From CAZJRQ01 sp964548535 (GTDB lineage: Bacteria > Bacillota > Clostridia > Oscillospirales > Ruminococcaceae): a DNA stretch of 14,618 bases. Below, piece by piece: positions 7,392 through 14,514 of this stretch. The position numbers and the translations under genes were made by a program. Positions within the stretch are counted from its first letter, which is position 1. Each line of letters starts with the position of its first letter. The stretch covers positions 1 through 14,618 of the forward strand of contig CAZJRQ010000045.1 of NCBI GenBank assembly GCA_964548535.1. Reading direction: 5' to 3'. Under the pieces are notes generated by a model, which was given only the letters and a program-made list of their open reading frames with translations, searched no databases and was not told the DNA's origin.

Positions 7392-8410
7392 AATCAGCAC
7401 AGCAAGGTCAGCCATATGCAGCTTATGTAGTTGCCCAGTTTTATGCTAAGGGCGAAGTGGTTAGCAAGGATGAAAAGCTTGCACAACATTACTATAAACA
7501 AGCTTTAAATGGCTTTCTTTCTCTAAAAGCTAAAAATCAAGCAGATGATAATTTGCTTTACAAAATTGGTGCGATGTATAAAAACGGACTTGGAACTGAT
7601 AAGGATATTAAAAAAGCAATTGAGTATTTTAAGCAATCTGCGGAGCTTAATAACAAGCATGGTTTGTATGAATATGGCAAGATTTTGCTTAATGGAAAAG
7701 ATATTCAACAGAATATTTCTAAGGCTTTACAATGCCTTGAAAAGTCGATAAAGCTTGAAAATATTAATGCCAAACGATATCTTGCACTTGAATATATCAA
7801 GGGTGAAAACATTGAGCAAAACATAGAAAAAGGCATCACAGAACTGACCGAATGTGCGGACAGCGGTGATGCCATTTCTGCATATAAGCTGGGGAAACTG
7901 TATTTCAAAGGTGAGGTTGTTTCTAAAAATTTATACTTAGCTGAGAAGTGTTTTTTGATTGCTGATGAGAATGAGTTTGCAGAATATTTGCTTGGAAAGC
8001 TGTATTTGACCGATGAGAAGTATGACATCAATAAAGCGATTTCATACTTTGAAAAATGCACTGATACGAATCATTGGGCGAGTTTTCAACTTGGTAGAAT
8101 TTATCTTTACGGCTCAAATGATGTTCCGAAAAATAAGGAAAAAGCTGTTGAATGGCTAACACTGTCCGCCGAATCAGGCAATGAGTACGCTAAAAATATG
8201 CTGGAGTATATTGATGATTTTGAGAACGCTATGCTTGCGAATACGGTGATGAGTTTGTTTGTGAATTTGAGTCGGTGCATTGCGGATGATTATCAGTCAA
8301 AGTTTAATTCTAATAGGATTTCTGTTGATAAAAAGTTGCGTAAGATGATTCAGCAGAAACGTCAGGCGTTGGGGATTTGGGATGAGCAGACGATTTCACA
8401 GCAAACGTAG
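7229..8410 (+). CDS. Sel1-like repeat C-terminal part of the relaxase gene (frame after the shift)
   Basis: This frame carries about nine Sel1-like repeats of roughly 36 residues, for example YAQYSLGNLYYYGNGTEKN, then AFHWYMKSA, and LLYKIGAMYKNGLGTDKD, then AIEYFKQSA. Sel1 repeats form a helical scaffold for protein-protein contact. The open frame begins at a TTG at 7229 without a ribosome binding site and overlaps the relaxase frame, so an independent start is unlikely. Reading it from the A7 run joins GIGT of the relaxase frame to KKNYEEAFKLFSKSALEGN, a perfect repeat unit. The joined product would be about 940 residues. The tail after residue 330 is a helical, basic segment ending in QTISQQT. 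The frameshift may be a mutation, a sequencing error or recoding. Confidence 0.8.
   Translation: MLWYWNEKNYEEAFKLFSKSALEGNMYAQYSLGNLYYYGNGTEKNLAKAFHWYMKSAQQGQPYAAYVVAQFYAKGEVVSKDEKLAQHYYKQALNGFLSLKAKNQADDNLLYKIGAMYKNGLGTDKDIKKAIEYFKQSAELNNKHGLYEYGKILLNGKDIQQNISKALQCLEKSIKLENINAKRYLALEYIKGENIEQNIEKGITELTECADSGDAISAYKLGKLYFKGEVVSKNLYLAEKCFLIADENEFAEYLLGKLYLTDEKYDINKAISYFEKCTDTNHWASFQLGRIYLYGSNDVPKNKEKAVEWLTLSAESGNEYAKNMLEYIDDFENAMLANTVMSLFVNLSRCIADDYQSKFNSNRISVDKKLRKMIQQKRQALGIWDEQTISQQT
7248..7254 (+). other. A7 frameshift site inside the relaxase gene
   Basis: Seven A residues follow GGAACG. One more A, or a -1 slip of the ribosome, would read GGA ACG AAA AAA AAT TAT GAG and restore the Sel1 repeat. 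The zero-frame continuation loses all repeat character, so the shift lies within a few codons of this run. Confidence 0.75.
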
Positions 8411-8529
8411 CATTAAGTGGTAGTAGCCCTGTGTCATAGTGTTAGGGGTTTGTTAAGTAGAAAGTATATTATATATATTAATACAGAGAAAGAAATATGA
8501 ATAATTGTGTAAATAAAAAATATAAATAG

Positions 8530-8558
8530 TTGATATTTAAGGTAAAATATGCTATAAT
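8530..8558 (+). promoter_or_regulatory. Promoter of the two-component genes
   Basis: TTGATA (8530-8535) and TATAAT (8553-8558) are 17 bases apart, and TG at 8550-8551 makes an extended -10. This near-consensus promoter should give steady expression of the regulator and kinase. The rest of the 8411-8529 gap is AT-rich and shows only a weak CCCT/AGGG dyad near 8428-8448. Confidence 0.75.
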
Positions 8559-8633
8559 ATAATTGTTAAAGATATATTGATATTTTAATCGATATAAAAT
8601 CATAAAATGCGCACTGCAATTAGGGGGGATGAA

Positions 8634-9296
8634 ATGATAAATAACAAAATATTGGTAGTGGATGACAATCAATGTACAAATGAAGTTCTATCCAATTTTT
8701 TAATAAACGACGGATTTTATGTTGAATGTGCTTTCTCTGGTGAGGAAGCTTTAGCAATTTTTGATGCCTCAATTGATCTTGTTGTTTTAGATATTATGCT
8801 ACCTAAAATAAGTGGGATTGATGTATTAAAATCAATCCGAAGTAAAAGCGACGTTCCAATTATCATGCTAACTTCGGTGGATGATGAATTTACGCAATTG
8901 CAAAGTTTTGATAACCAAGCTGATGAATATGTAACCAAACCTTTTTCACCAACTGTTATGGTAAAACGTATTAAAGCTATATTAAACCGTGCGAACAAAT
9001 CTTCGGTTCAAACTGCAACTATTAATGAATTTGTGTTTGAGTTTGATAAATATATCGTATCAAAGGATAATAATCAAATTCAACTTACTACAAAAGAAAT
9101 TGAAATAATTAAAATTCTTTATGATAATGACGGTAGAGTGATTACTCGACAACAATTGCTTGATAAATTGTTTGGCTATGATTATTACGCATTGGATAGA
9201 ACTATAGATACTCATGTAAAAAATATTCGCAAAAAGCTTGGTAATGAATTTATTACGACGGTCAAGGGCGTTGGATACAAAATCGATTTAACGTAA
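8634..9296 (+). CDS. OmpR/PhoB-family response regulator
   Basis: A two-component response regulator of 220 residues. The receiver domain is residues 1-120, with the acidic pair D10-D11, phosphoacceptor D53 (VVLDIMLP), T80 (IMLTS) and K102 (VTKPF). The C-terminal winged helix (about 130-220) has the recognition-helix segment RTIDTHVKNIRKKLG and ends TTVKGVGYKI. I chose the ATG at 8634 because AGGGGGG (8622-8628) lies 5 bases upstream. The in-frame ATG at 8607 has no ribosome binding site and would add nine residues ahead of the conserved strand. The partner kinase is 93 bases downstream. The likely target is the four-repeat site upstream of the ABC transporter genes. Confidence 0.93.
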   Translation: MINNKILVVDDNQCTNEVLSNFLINDGFYVECAFSGEEALAIFDASIDLVVLDIMLPKISGIDVLKSIRSKSDVPIIMLTSVDDEFTQLQSFDNQADEYVTKPFSPTVMVKRIKAILNRANKSSVQTATINEFVFEFDKYIVSKDNNQIQLTTKEIEIIKILYDNDGRVITRQQLLDKLFGYDYYALDRTIDTHVKNIRKKLGNEFITTVKGVGYKIDLT

Positions 9297-9305
9297 AGGC
9301 GATAA

Positions 9306-9357
9306 GTTTGAAAGATAAATCTTTCAAACAGGAGTTTCATGCATAAAAGAATGAAAC
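9306..9357. repeat. Two inverted repeats in the regulator-kinase gap
   Basis: GTTTGAAAGAT (9306-9316) and ATCTTTCAAAC (9319-9329) form a perfect dyad. GTTTCAT (9334-9340) and ATGAAAC (9351-9357) form a second one with a 10-base loop. No T run follows either, so they are not standard terminators. They may set the ratio of kinase to regulator by mRNA processing or stability, or bind a protein. Confidence 0.6.
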
Positions 9358-9389
9358 ATCCCGCATAAAGTGAAAGGATAGTTATAAAA

Positions 9390-10799
9390 ATGAAACTTTT
9401 CCAAAAAACTTTTATTAGTTTACTTACACTGCTAATAGGTTGCGTTTTGATTGCGTATTTGACTCTGTATGCTTTTATGCCAACATTCTATAAGAATTAT
9501 AAGAAAAATCAAATAGGTTCACAAGTTGAAAATATCCTAGTACAAAAAACTGATTATAACGAAAGCCAGTTGCAAAAATTGTTTAATGAATTGGCTGATG
9601 AATATGATATTGATGTATGTTTAATGACAAAAGATAAACAAATTATTTGGATGATAACATCTGCAAGTACTACTAATTTTGTCACTACTGATGAGATTTC
9701 CGATAGCGACAATAGTGAAGAGGTTGCATTTCAAGATGAAGATTATGTGCAGGAATACGAATATGAAATTACTCCTTCAGGTGATAAATCTAATTCTATA
9801 GAGTTAAAATATGATGTCATGGTTTTAGGTCAAAAAAACGTTTTACAAGTTATGATTACACTTCAGCCTTTGAATGAAGCGAAAGATGTGCTAATTAGTA
9901 TATTCCCGATTTCTGCTTTGATTTGTGTAGTGATTTCATTTATTGGTGCATGGATTTTCGCAAGGCACATTAGCAAACCTGTTCAAAAAATTGCTAATGC
10001 TACTGTTGAAATGTCGAAATTAAATTATACAGAAAAACTTGAGTTGCATCGTTCTGATGAAATCGGTATATTGGCTAAAAATGTTGACGATTTATACGAT
10101 AATTTAACGCAAACCATCATTGAGCTAGAAAATAAAATCAATGAAATTGGCAAGACCGAAAACTCAAAAGTAGATTTTCTTAGAATAGCATCGCATGAAC
10201 TTAAAACACCAATATCGTCGGTAAATGCATTGATTGAAGGAATGATTTATAATGTTCCACCATATAATGACCATGAGAAATATTTAAATAAATGTCGGGA
10301 ATTATTGGAGGATACAAACGCATTAATTAAAAATTCGATTGACTTATCTAATGATAGAGATGAGATAACCAACATGAATCTTTTGCAAACAACTAATGCG
10401 GTTGTAAAAACTTTTCTGTTAATTGCAAAATTTAAGAAAGTCGAAATTGATGTATCTATTGAAAAAGATTTTGTATTTCAAACTAATGCCTCATCATTTA
10501 AAAATGCGATGTCAAATATTATATCAAACGCAATTGATTTTGCTGATGAAAATAGCACTATTTACATCAAATTTAATGATAGCATTTTATCGGTTGAAAA
10601 CAAGTGTGTTCCGCTAAGTGATGAGGAAATCACTAAATCATTTGAAGCTTTTTACACAAAATCAAATATTGATACGCAACAACACAAAAATGGTTTAGGC
10701 CTGTATATTATCGAACGTTCTTTAAAACTGTGTGATTTATCATATAGCTTTGAAAGAGGGACTAGTAACAGCATGATATTTAAAATTGATATAAATTAG
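9390..10799 (+). CDS. Sensor histidine kinase with extracytoplasmic domain
   Basis: A membrane kinase of 469 residues that would phosphorylate the upstream regulator. Membrane segments are at about 8-30 and 168-191, enclosing an acidic extracytoplasmic sensor region of about 135 residues. The HAMP linker follows (about 192-245, ISKPVQKIANAT, then RSDEIGILAKN). The H-box is ASHELKTP with phosphoacceptor His269, the N-box is NIISNAIDFA (Asn376, Asn380), the F-box is SFEAFYT and the G2 box is NGLGLYI near 434-440. The usual DxGxG of the G1 box is replaced by VENKC near 402-405, a divergence seen in some Firmicutes kinases. The large sensor separates it from the intramembrane-sensing BceS type. 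AAAGGA lies 11 bases before the ATG. The ligand is unknown. Confidence 0.92.
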   Translation: MKLFQKTFISLLTLLIGCVLIAYLTLYAFMPTFYKNYKKNQIGSQVENILVQKTDYNESQLQKLFNELADEYDIDVCLMTKDKQIIWMITSASTTNFVTTDEISDSDNSEEVAFQDEDYVQEYEYEITPSGDKSNSIELKYDVMVLGQKNVLQVMITLQPLNEAKDVLISIFPISALICVVISFIGAWIFARHISKPVQKIANATVEMSKLNYTEKLELHRSDEIGILAKNVDDLYDNLTQTIIELENKINEIGKTENSKVDFLRIASHELKTPISSVNALIEGMIYNVPPYNDHEKYLNKCRELLEDTNALIKNSIDLSNDRDEITNMNLLQTTNAVVKTFLLIAKFKKVEIDVSIEKDFVFQTNASSFKNAMSNIISNAIDFADENSTIYIKFNDSILSVENKCVPLSDEEITKSFEAFYTKSNIDTQQHKNGLGLYIIERSLKLCDLSYSFERGTSNSMIFKIDIN

Positions 10800-10810
10800 A
10801 TACAAAATAT

Positions 10811-10991
10811 ACTAGGGCAACACAGTACAGAGATTGTGCGTCAGATGCGAAGCAAGAATTTTCATTAGATTGCACAAAAACTCCTTACCATACTGGCGTA
10901 TGGTAAGGAGTTTTTATGTAAGATGATGGGAAACCTTTAAGCATATGATGTGCAAAACCGTTAGGCGGTCTTTGTACGGTGTTGCCCTAGT
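10811..10991. repeat. 181-bp element with 13-bp perfect terminal inverted repeats (MITE-like or structured RNA)
   Basis: ACTAGGGCAACAC (10811-10823) and GTGTTGCCCTAGT (10979-10991) are perfect inverted repeats. After one A-G mismatch the pairing continues for 8 more pairs: GTACAGAG (10825-10832) with CTTTGTAC (10970-10977), one G-U. Inside are an 18-bp perfect hairpin (10876-10915), ACCG/CGGT (10957-10969) and TTGCAC (10870-10875) with GTGCAA (10950-10955). No protein frame is seen. It could be a short nonautonomous transposable element or a folded noncoding RNA. There is no clear target duplication: the left flank ends in TAT and the right begins TAAAG. I do not recognise it as a known RNA family. 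Confidence 0.65.
10876..10915. terminator. 18-bp perfect hairpin with A5/T5 ends, bidirectional terminator type
   Basis: AAAAACTCCTTACCATAC (10876-10893) pairs without mismatch with 10898-10915 around a TGGC loop. The T5 ending the right arm and the A5 starting the left arm make it able to stop transcription in both directions. It stands at the centre of the 181-bp inverted-repeat element, about 80 bases after the kinase stop. Confidence 0.65.
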
Positions 10992-10992
10992 T

Positions 10993-11022
10993 AAAGCGAC
11001 TTCGTTTGAGGTTGCTTTTTTT
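10993..11022 (+). terminator. Terminator just before the transporter promoter
   Basis: AAAGCGACTTC (10993-11003) pairs over 11 positions, two of them G-U, with GAGGTTGCTTT (11008-11018) around GTTT. A run of seven T residues (11016-11022) follows. It insulates the ABC transporter promoter from transcription of the two-component genes. Confidence 0.8.
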
Positions 11023-11025
11023 CAT

Positions 11026-11069
11026 CTTCATGCTAACTTCATATTAGCTACAAACTAACCACAAGTTAA
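11026..11069 (+). promoter_or_regulatory. Four tandem 11-bp direct repeats, likely response-regulator operator
   Basis: CTTCATGCTAA (11026), CTTCATATTAG (11037), CTACAAACTAA (11048) and CCACAAGTTAA (11059) follow one another without gaps. The shared pattern is C-Y-W-C-A-W-R-Y-T-A-R. An 11-bp period of direct repeats is the known mode of binding of OmpR/PhoB-family dimers, two half-sites per dimer. The array covers the -35 region of the promoter ahead of the transporter genes. The gene for an OmpR-type regulator is 2.4 kb upstream, so it is the likely ligand. Confidence 0.75.
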
Positions 11070-11074
11070 AGCAG

Positions 11075-11080
11075 TAGAAT
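11075..11080 (+). promoter_or_regulatory. Candidate -10 box of the ABC transporter operon
   Basis: TAGAAT at 11075-11080 begins 5 bases after the repeat array. At 17-base spacing the -35 would be AAACTA, which is poor, so the promoter probably depends on an activator bound to the repeats. The leader to the first ATG is about 30 bases. Confidence 0.55.
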
Positions 11081-11115
11081 TAATTTAGGAGATTTAAAGA
11101 GGAGTTTGTTGCTTT

Positions 11116-12138
11116 ATGAGGTTAAGAAAAGTCCCATACGAATATATAATACTTGTGCTACAGATGACAATAATTACGTTTTTTCTAATTATATTATCTA
11201 GTTTTTATCTTGTTACAGAATCCTCAGCTTTTTTGGATAATAATTTATATACTCAAAATGTCAGTGGGATTAAAATTGATAATGCTGGTGATGAGGTTTC
11301 AGTGGACGATTTATTAAAATGCGTTTCAAATGATTCAACGTTATATCAATATTTGTCGGAGGAAAATCAAATAAAAAGAGGTGTTTACACAACTGGCACA
11401 ACTATTGATTTTGATGATTATATTGAAACTGGTCGATTTTTCATCAAAGATGATTTTGACTCAAAAAAACCATATGCAGTTATAGGCAACAATATCTTAA
11501 AAGATGTAATTGAGGAAAATGGAATAAAATATTATGGATATAACGGCGAATTATTTGAAGTTATCGGTGCTTTTGAGAAAAACAATAGTGATTTGGACAA
11601 TGTTATTTATCTTAATCTTACATATCTATTAGAAACAAATGGTGTGAACGGTGTCTATTTTTCAGATAGTAATTCCGCTGCTTCAGTAGAAAAAACAATT
11701 TCAAATTTGTATGACGAACTCGGTGGAACGCTTATTGTTTACGAGCAGGAAAAGAGCGATTTGGCAATTGGTCATAAACTAAAATTTATATTGGCAATCA
11801 TTTCAGCCATATGCAATTTATTTATGACAGCCCACTACTTTGTTTTAAAGCAAAAATACAAAATGGCGGTAAAGAAACTTTGTGGTTTTACAAACAAATT
11901 AATTTGCAAAGAATATTGTAAAATCGTATTGATGCTTGTTTGTATATCCTATATTATTGGAGTATTGCTTGCAATAACATTAAGTCATGTAACAACTGCT
12001 TTTGCGACTGAAAGCGTTTCGAGAGGTAGTTTTATTCTATCAGCTATTCTGCTTATACTTACTGGTGGCTTGGTTACAATTCAAATAATAAGAAATGCAA
12101 TAAGAGTTGATATTAGTTCAGTTTTGAAAGGTTCGTGA
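11116..12138 (+). CDS. FtsX/MacB-type ABC transporter permease (first permease)
   Basis: A 340-residue membrane protein with the layout of the FtsX/MacB permease family. One N-terminal membrane segment (about 11-33) is followed by an extracytoplasmic domain of about 185 residues with a MacB-periplasmic-core-like stretch (GRFFIKDDFDSKKPYAVIGN near 107-126), then three C-terminal segments at about 220-243, 265-288 and 302-325. The short cytoplasmic loop KKLCGFTNKLICKEY resembles the coupling loop of the family. AGAGGAG (11098-11104) lies 11 bases before the ATG. It stands first in an operon with a second permease, the ATPase and a small anchored protein. The substrate is unknown; peptide, antibiotic or cell-envelope stress export would be typical. 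Confidence 0.8.
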   Translation: MRLRKVPYEYIILVLQMTIITFFLIILSSFYLVTESSAFLDNNLYTQNVSGIKIDNAGDEVSVDDLLKCVSNDSTLYQYLSEENQIKRGVYTTGTTIDFDDYIETGRFFIKDDFDSKKPYAVIGNNILKDVIEENGIKYYGYNGELFEVIGAFEKNNSDLDNVIYLNLTYLLETNGVNGVYFSDSNSAASVEKTISNLYDELGGTLIVYEQEKSDLAIGHKLKFILAIISAICNLFMTAHYFVLKQKYKMAVKKLCGFTNKLICKEYCKIVLMLVCISYIIGVLLAITLSHVTTAFATESVSRGSFILSAILLILTGGLVTIQIIRNAIRVDISSVLKGS

Positions 12139-12144
12139 TGAAAA

Positions 12145-13443
12145 TTGATTTATATTTATTTGTCCGAAATACTTAGAATTCTGCGAAAAAATGGCACGAT
12201 AATTATTCTAAATATTATTGGGTTCACTTCAATGATAGTGCTGATTGGATTGTCATTTAGCTATTTACTTGAGAGAAGTGAATATGAGAAAACTATGAAA
12301 GATAGTTATGGTAATAAAGCATTTTATAAAATTGTCTATGATGGTGATATTAATGATTTATTTGAAAATGTTTTTGAAGGAGATTCTATTCTCAACGTAA
12401 AATCTGCATTTGAACAACTTGTCATTCAAGATGATTATCAATATTCTTATTCTGATGTGCAGGGGATTTTCTTTGTAGGGGAAAGTAATATTCGCTATAA
12501 AGAAGAGTGCGAACTTGGATATGAAACAGGTGAATCTGTGGACGATTATGTGGCTTTAAAAGCAATTTATGCTGATAAACTTTTCTTTGAAAAAAACACG
12601 TTGAAATTATCTTCCGGAACTCCATTTACAGAAGAGGATTTTTACATTGAAAGCGACGAGAATGTATCAATTCCTGTTATATTAGGTAGTGCTTATAGTG
12701 GGCTGTATAAAATAGGCGATGAAATCAGTAACGCTAATTTTTGGTGTGAAGTTCCAATCACATTGGTTGTGCAAGGCTTTTTTGAACAGGATAGTTATTT
12801 TTATGATAATAATAATCAAAAGGTGTTGTTAAACAGATATATGACTGTTCCAAGTATTGAAGTAAGTGAAGAATTCAGTGATGACTATTTTCTTAAGGGA
12901 GCATATAACGGAATTAAGTTAATGAATGCACGAGTTATTTGTGATGAAGCAGACGAGAATGAGGTTATTAGCAAAGTGAATGCTATATTAAATGAGAACC
13001 AGTTATATGATTTTTATCTTTTTGATGAAAGCGACGGAGCAAGCCGAATATTAGAAAGTTCAAAAGAGTTTACTTTTCTAGGGTTATTGATTACCGCAAT
13101 AACATTAATAGTTTGTACAATCATGCTAATTTTAGGTGTGTTTTCAAAGCTGTTAAAAGAAATCAAGAACTATAGCATCTATATTCTCTTAGGATTTAGC
13201 AAAGCAAAAATATTTATTTTTGTGATATTAGAGACATTGCTAATATTTATTCCAAGTAACATCATAGGTTTGATTATCTTCGGTTTGATGAAAGCTAAAG
13301 ATTTTGATGAAAAAATATTAGATCCCGTTATCCTACTTACGATTCTGATTTCGGAAATAGTTGTAATTATAATTTCTGAAATAATAGCGGTTTACAAAAT
13401 CTACAATACTGATTTGAGCAGTTCAGTTCGACAAAAAGAATAG
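12145..13443 (+). CDS. FtsX/MacB-type ABC transporter permease (second permease)
   Basis: A 432-residue permease with the same plan: membrane segment at about 18-40, an acidic extracytoplasmic domain of about 260 residues, and three C-terminal segments near 310-335, 347-374 and 388-415. The cytoplasmic loop NYSIYILLGFSKAKIF matches the coupling loop of FtsX-type proteins. The only start in this frame after the stop at 12139-12141 is the TTG at 12145, without a well-placed ribosome binding site. An ATG at 12138, overlapping the previous stop as TGATG, is out of frame by one base in an A4 run. With one A fewer it would read MKLIYIYLSEIL, a more natural start. The stop is about 11 bases before the ATPase start. 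Confidence 0.75.
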   Translation: MIYIYLSEILRILRKNGTIIILNIIGFTSMIVLIGLSFSYLLERSEYEKTMKDSYGNKAFYKIVYDGDINDLFENVFEGDSILNVKSAFEQLVIQDDYQYSYSDVQGIFFVGESNIRYKEECELGYETGESVDDYVALKAIYADKLFFEKNTLKLSSGTPFTEEDFYIESDENVSIPVILGSAYSGLYKIGDEISNANFWCEVPITLVVQGFFEQDSYFYDNNNQKVLLNRYMTVPSIEVSEEFSDDYFLKGAYNGIKLMNARVICDEADENEVISKVNAILNENQLYDFYLFDESDGASRILESSKEFTFLGLLITAITLIVCTIMLILGVFSKLLKEIKNYSIYILLGFSKAKIFIFVILETLLIFIPSNIIGLIIFGLMKAKDFDEKILDPVILLTILISEIVVIIISEIIAVYKIYNTDLSSSVRQKE

Positions 13444-13454
13444 GAGGAATGCTT

Positions 13455-14126
13455 ATGAATTTATTAAAACTAAAAAACATATCAAAATCATATGGCAAAA
13501 GTATTCAGGTTCAAGCACTCAATGATTTATCTTTTGATGTAAAAGAAGGTGAAATGCTTGCTGTTATGGGGAAGAGTGGCTCTGGAAAATCGACAATGCT
13601 AAACGTTCTTTCAGGTATTGATGGTATTGACAGTGGAGAATATGTTTTTCAGGATAAGAATATTGAAAAACTAAGTGGCGATGCAATGACAGAATTCAGG
13701 AGAAAAAATATAGGCTTTGTTGTTCAGCATTTTGCATTGATTGATGATTATAATATTTTTGATAATATTGCTCTAATCCTTAGATATGAGAAAGTTTCAA
13801 AAAACGAAATAAAACAGAGGGTTGAGGACATTGCCAAAAAGCTTGAAATTACTGAACAATTAAAAAAGTTCCCAAAAGAGTTATCTGGTGGACAATCACA
13901 AAGAGTAGCAATTGCAAGAGCGATTATTAATAAACCGAAAATCCTCTTAGCAGATGAACCGACTGGGGCTTTAGATGAAACAACTAGTGATACCATTATG
14001 AAGTTGTTTCGTCAGTTGAATAACAATGGTGTGACGATAATTATTGTGACGCATGATGAAAAAGTTGCACAATTATGTGACAGAACAATTATTATAAAAG
14101 ATGGCAAAGTAGCGAAAGGAGCATAG
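13455..14126 (+). CDS. ABC transporter ATP-binding protein, LolD/MacB-like
   Basis: The 223-residue ATPase that powers the two permeases. Walker A is GKSGSGKST (residues 39-47), the Q-loop is VVQHF, the signature is LSGGQSQRVAIARA, Walker B is ILLADEPTGALD with the family-typical TGALD, and the switch is IVTHD. This motif set belongs to the LolD/MacB/FtsE class that works with FtsX-type permeases. The ATG at 13455 is preferred over the one at 13449, because AGGAGG at 13442-13447 is then 7 bases upstream and not 1. The gene ends 8 bases before the next start. Confidence 0.93.
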   Translation: MNLLKLKNISKSYGKSIQVQALNDLSFDVKEGEMLAVMGKSGSGKSTMLNVLSGIDGIDSGEYVFQDKNIEKLSGDAMTEFRRKNIGFVVQHFALIDDYNIFDNIALILRYEKVSKNEIKQRVEDIAKKLEITEQLKKFPKELSGGQSQRVAIARAIINKPKILLADEPTGALDETTSDTIMKLFRQLNNNGVTIIIVTHDEKVAQLCDRTIIIKDGKVAKGA

Positions 14127-14134
14127 ACTTTAGT

Positions 14135-14437
14135 ATGAAAAAAACAATTATTGCAATAGTATGTGTGGTTGTAATTGGTGTAGCAGGGATTATTTTTTAT
14201 AAATTGACAAGTGATTCTTCAACACAAGGTGTAAATGATAATGAAACAAGCGTATCCGATGTTGTGTCCGAGCATGATTCTGTTGAGTCACAATTGGATA
14301 GTTCAAGTTTGAGCAAGGAAGAGGAAGAAAAAATCATAAAAGATGCTGAGGAAAACGGTCAAATTGTTCACGAGAATGAAGTTATAAGAGAAGATGATGA
14401 GGGCAATAATGGTAATCAGGTTGAGATAACGGATTAA
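14135..14437 (+). CDS. Small acidic membrane-anchored protein of the transporter operon
   Basis: A 100-residue protein with a hydrophobic N-terminal segment (residues 4-22, IIAIVCVVVIGVAGIIFY) and a polar, strongly acidic outside part rich in S, E, D and N. There is no lipobox cysteine at a fitting place, so it is probably a single-pass anchored protein, not a lipoprotein. AAAGGAG (14115-14121) overlaps the end of the ATPase gene and lies 13 bases before the ATG. I do not recognise a family. Its position in the operon suggests an accessory or ligand-binding part of the transporter, or a sensor for the kinase. Confidence 0.65.
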   Translation: MKKTIIAIVCVVVIGVAGIIFYKLTSDSSTQGVNDNETSVSDVVSEHDSVESQLDSSSLSKEEEEKIIKDAEENGQIVHENEVIREDDEGNNGNQVEITD

Positions 14438-14483
14438 TTTAAGGTTTTTATCATAATTATATTGGATGAAATGGAGGATTTTT

Positions 14484-14514
14484 ATGAAGATTACTAAAAA
14501 GTCGATTACGAGAG
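14484..14514 (+). pseudogene. Start of a further operon gene cut off by an insertion sequence
   Basis: TGGAGG (14472-14477) stands 6 bases before an ATG at 14484 that reads MKITKKSITR and then runs into the insertion-sequence end at 14515. The basic N-terminus would suit a signal sequence or membrane protein, but only about 10 native residues remain. Read on into the insertion sequence, the frame stops at a TAA near 14568. Confidence 0.6.

Noticed and set aside
8411..8529. Terminator or attachment site after the relaxase gene
   Set aside because: Only a weak CCCT/AGGG dyad is present, and no matching copy was seen at the left side of the mobilization module.
8607..8633. ATG at 8607 as start of the response regulator
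   Set aside because: No ribosome binding site; the extra nine residues precede the conserved first strand of the receiver domain.
10811..10991. 6S RNA
   Set aside because: Size and closed ends fit loosely, but the perfect terminal repeats and the 18-bp A/T-ended hairpin without a clear central bubble do not look like 6S RNA.
13449..13454. ATG at 13449 as start of the ATPase
   Set aside because: Only one base from the AGGAGG; the ATG at 13455 has normal spacing.
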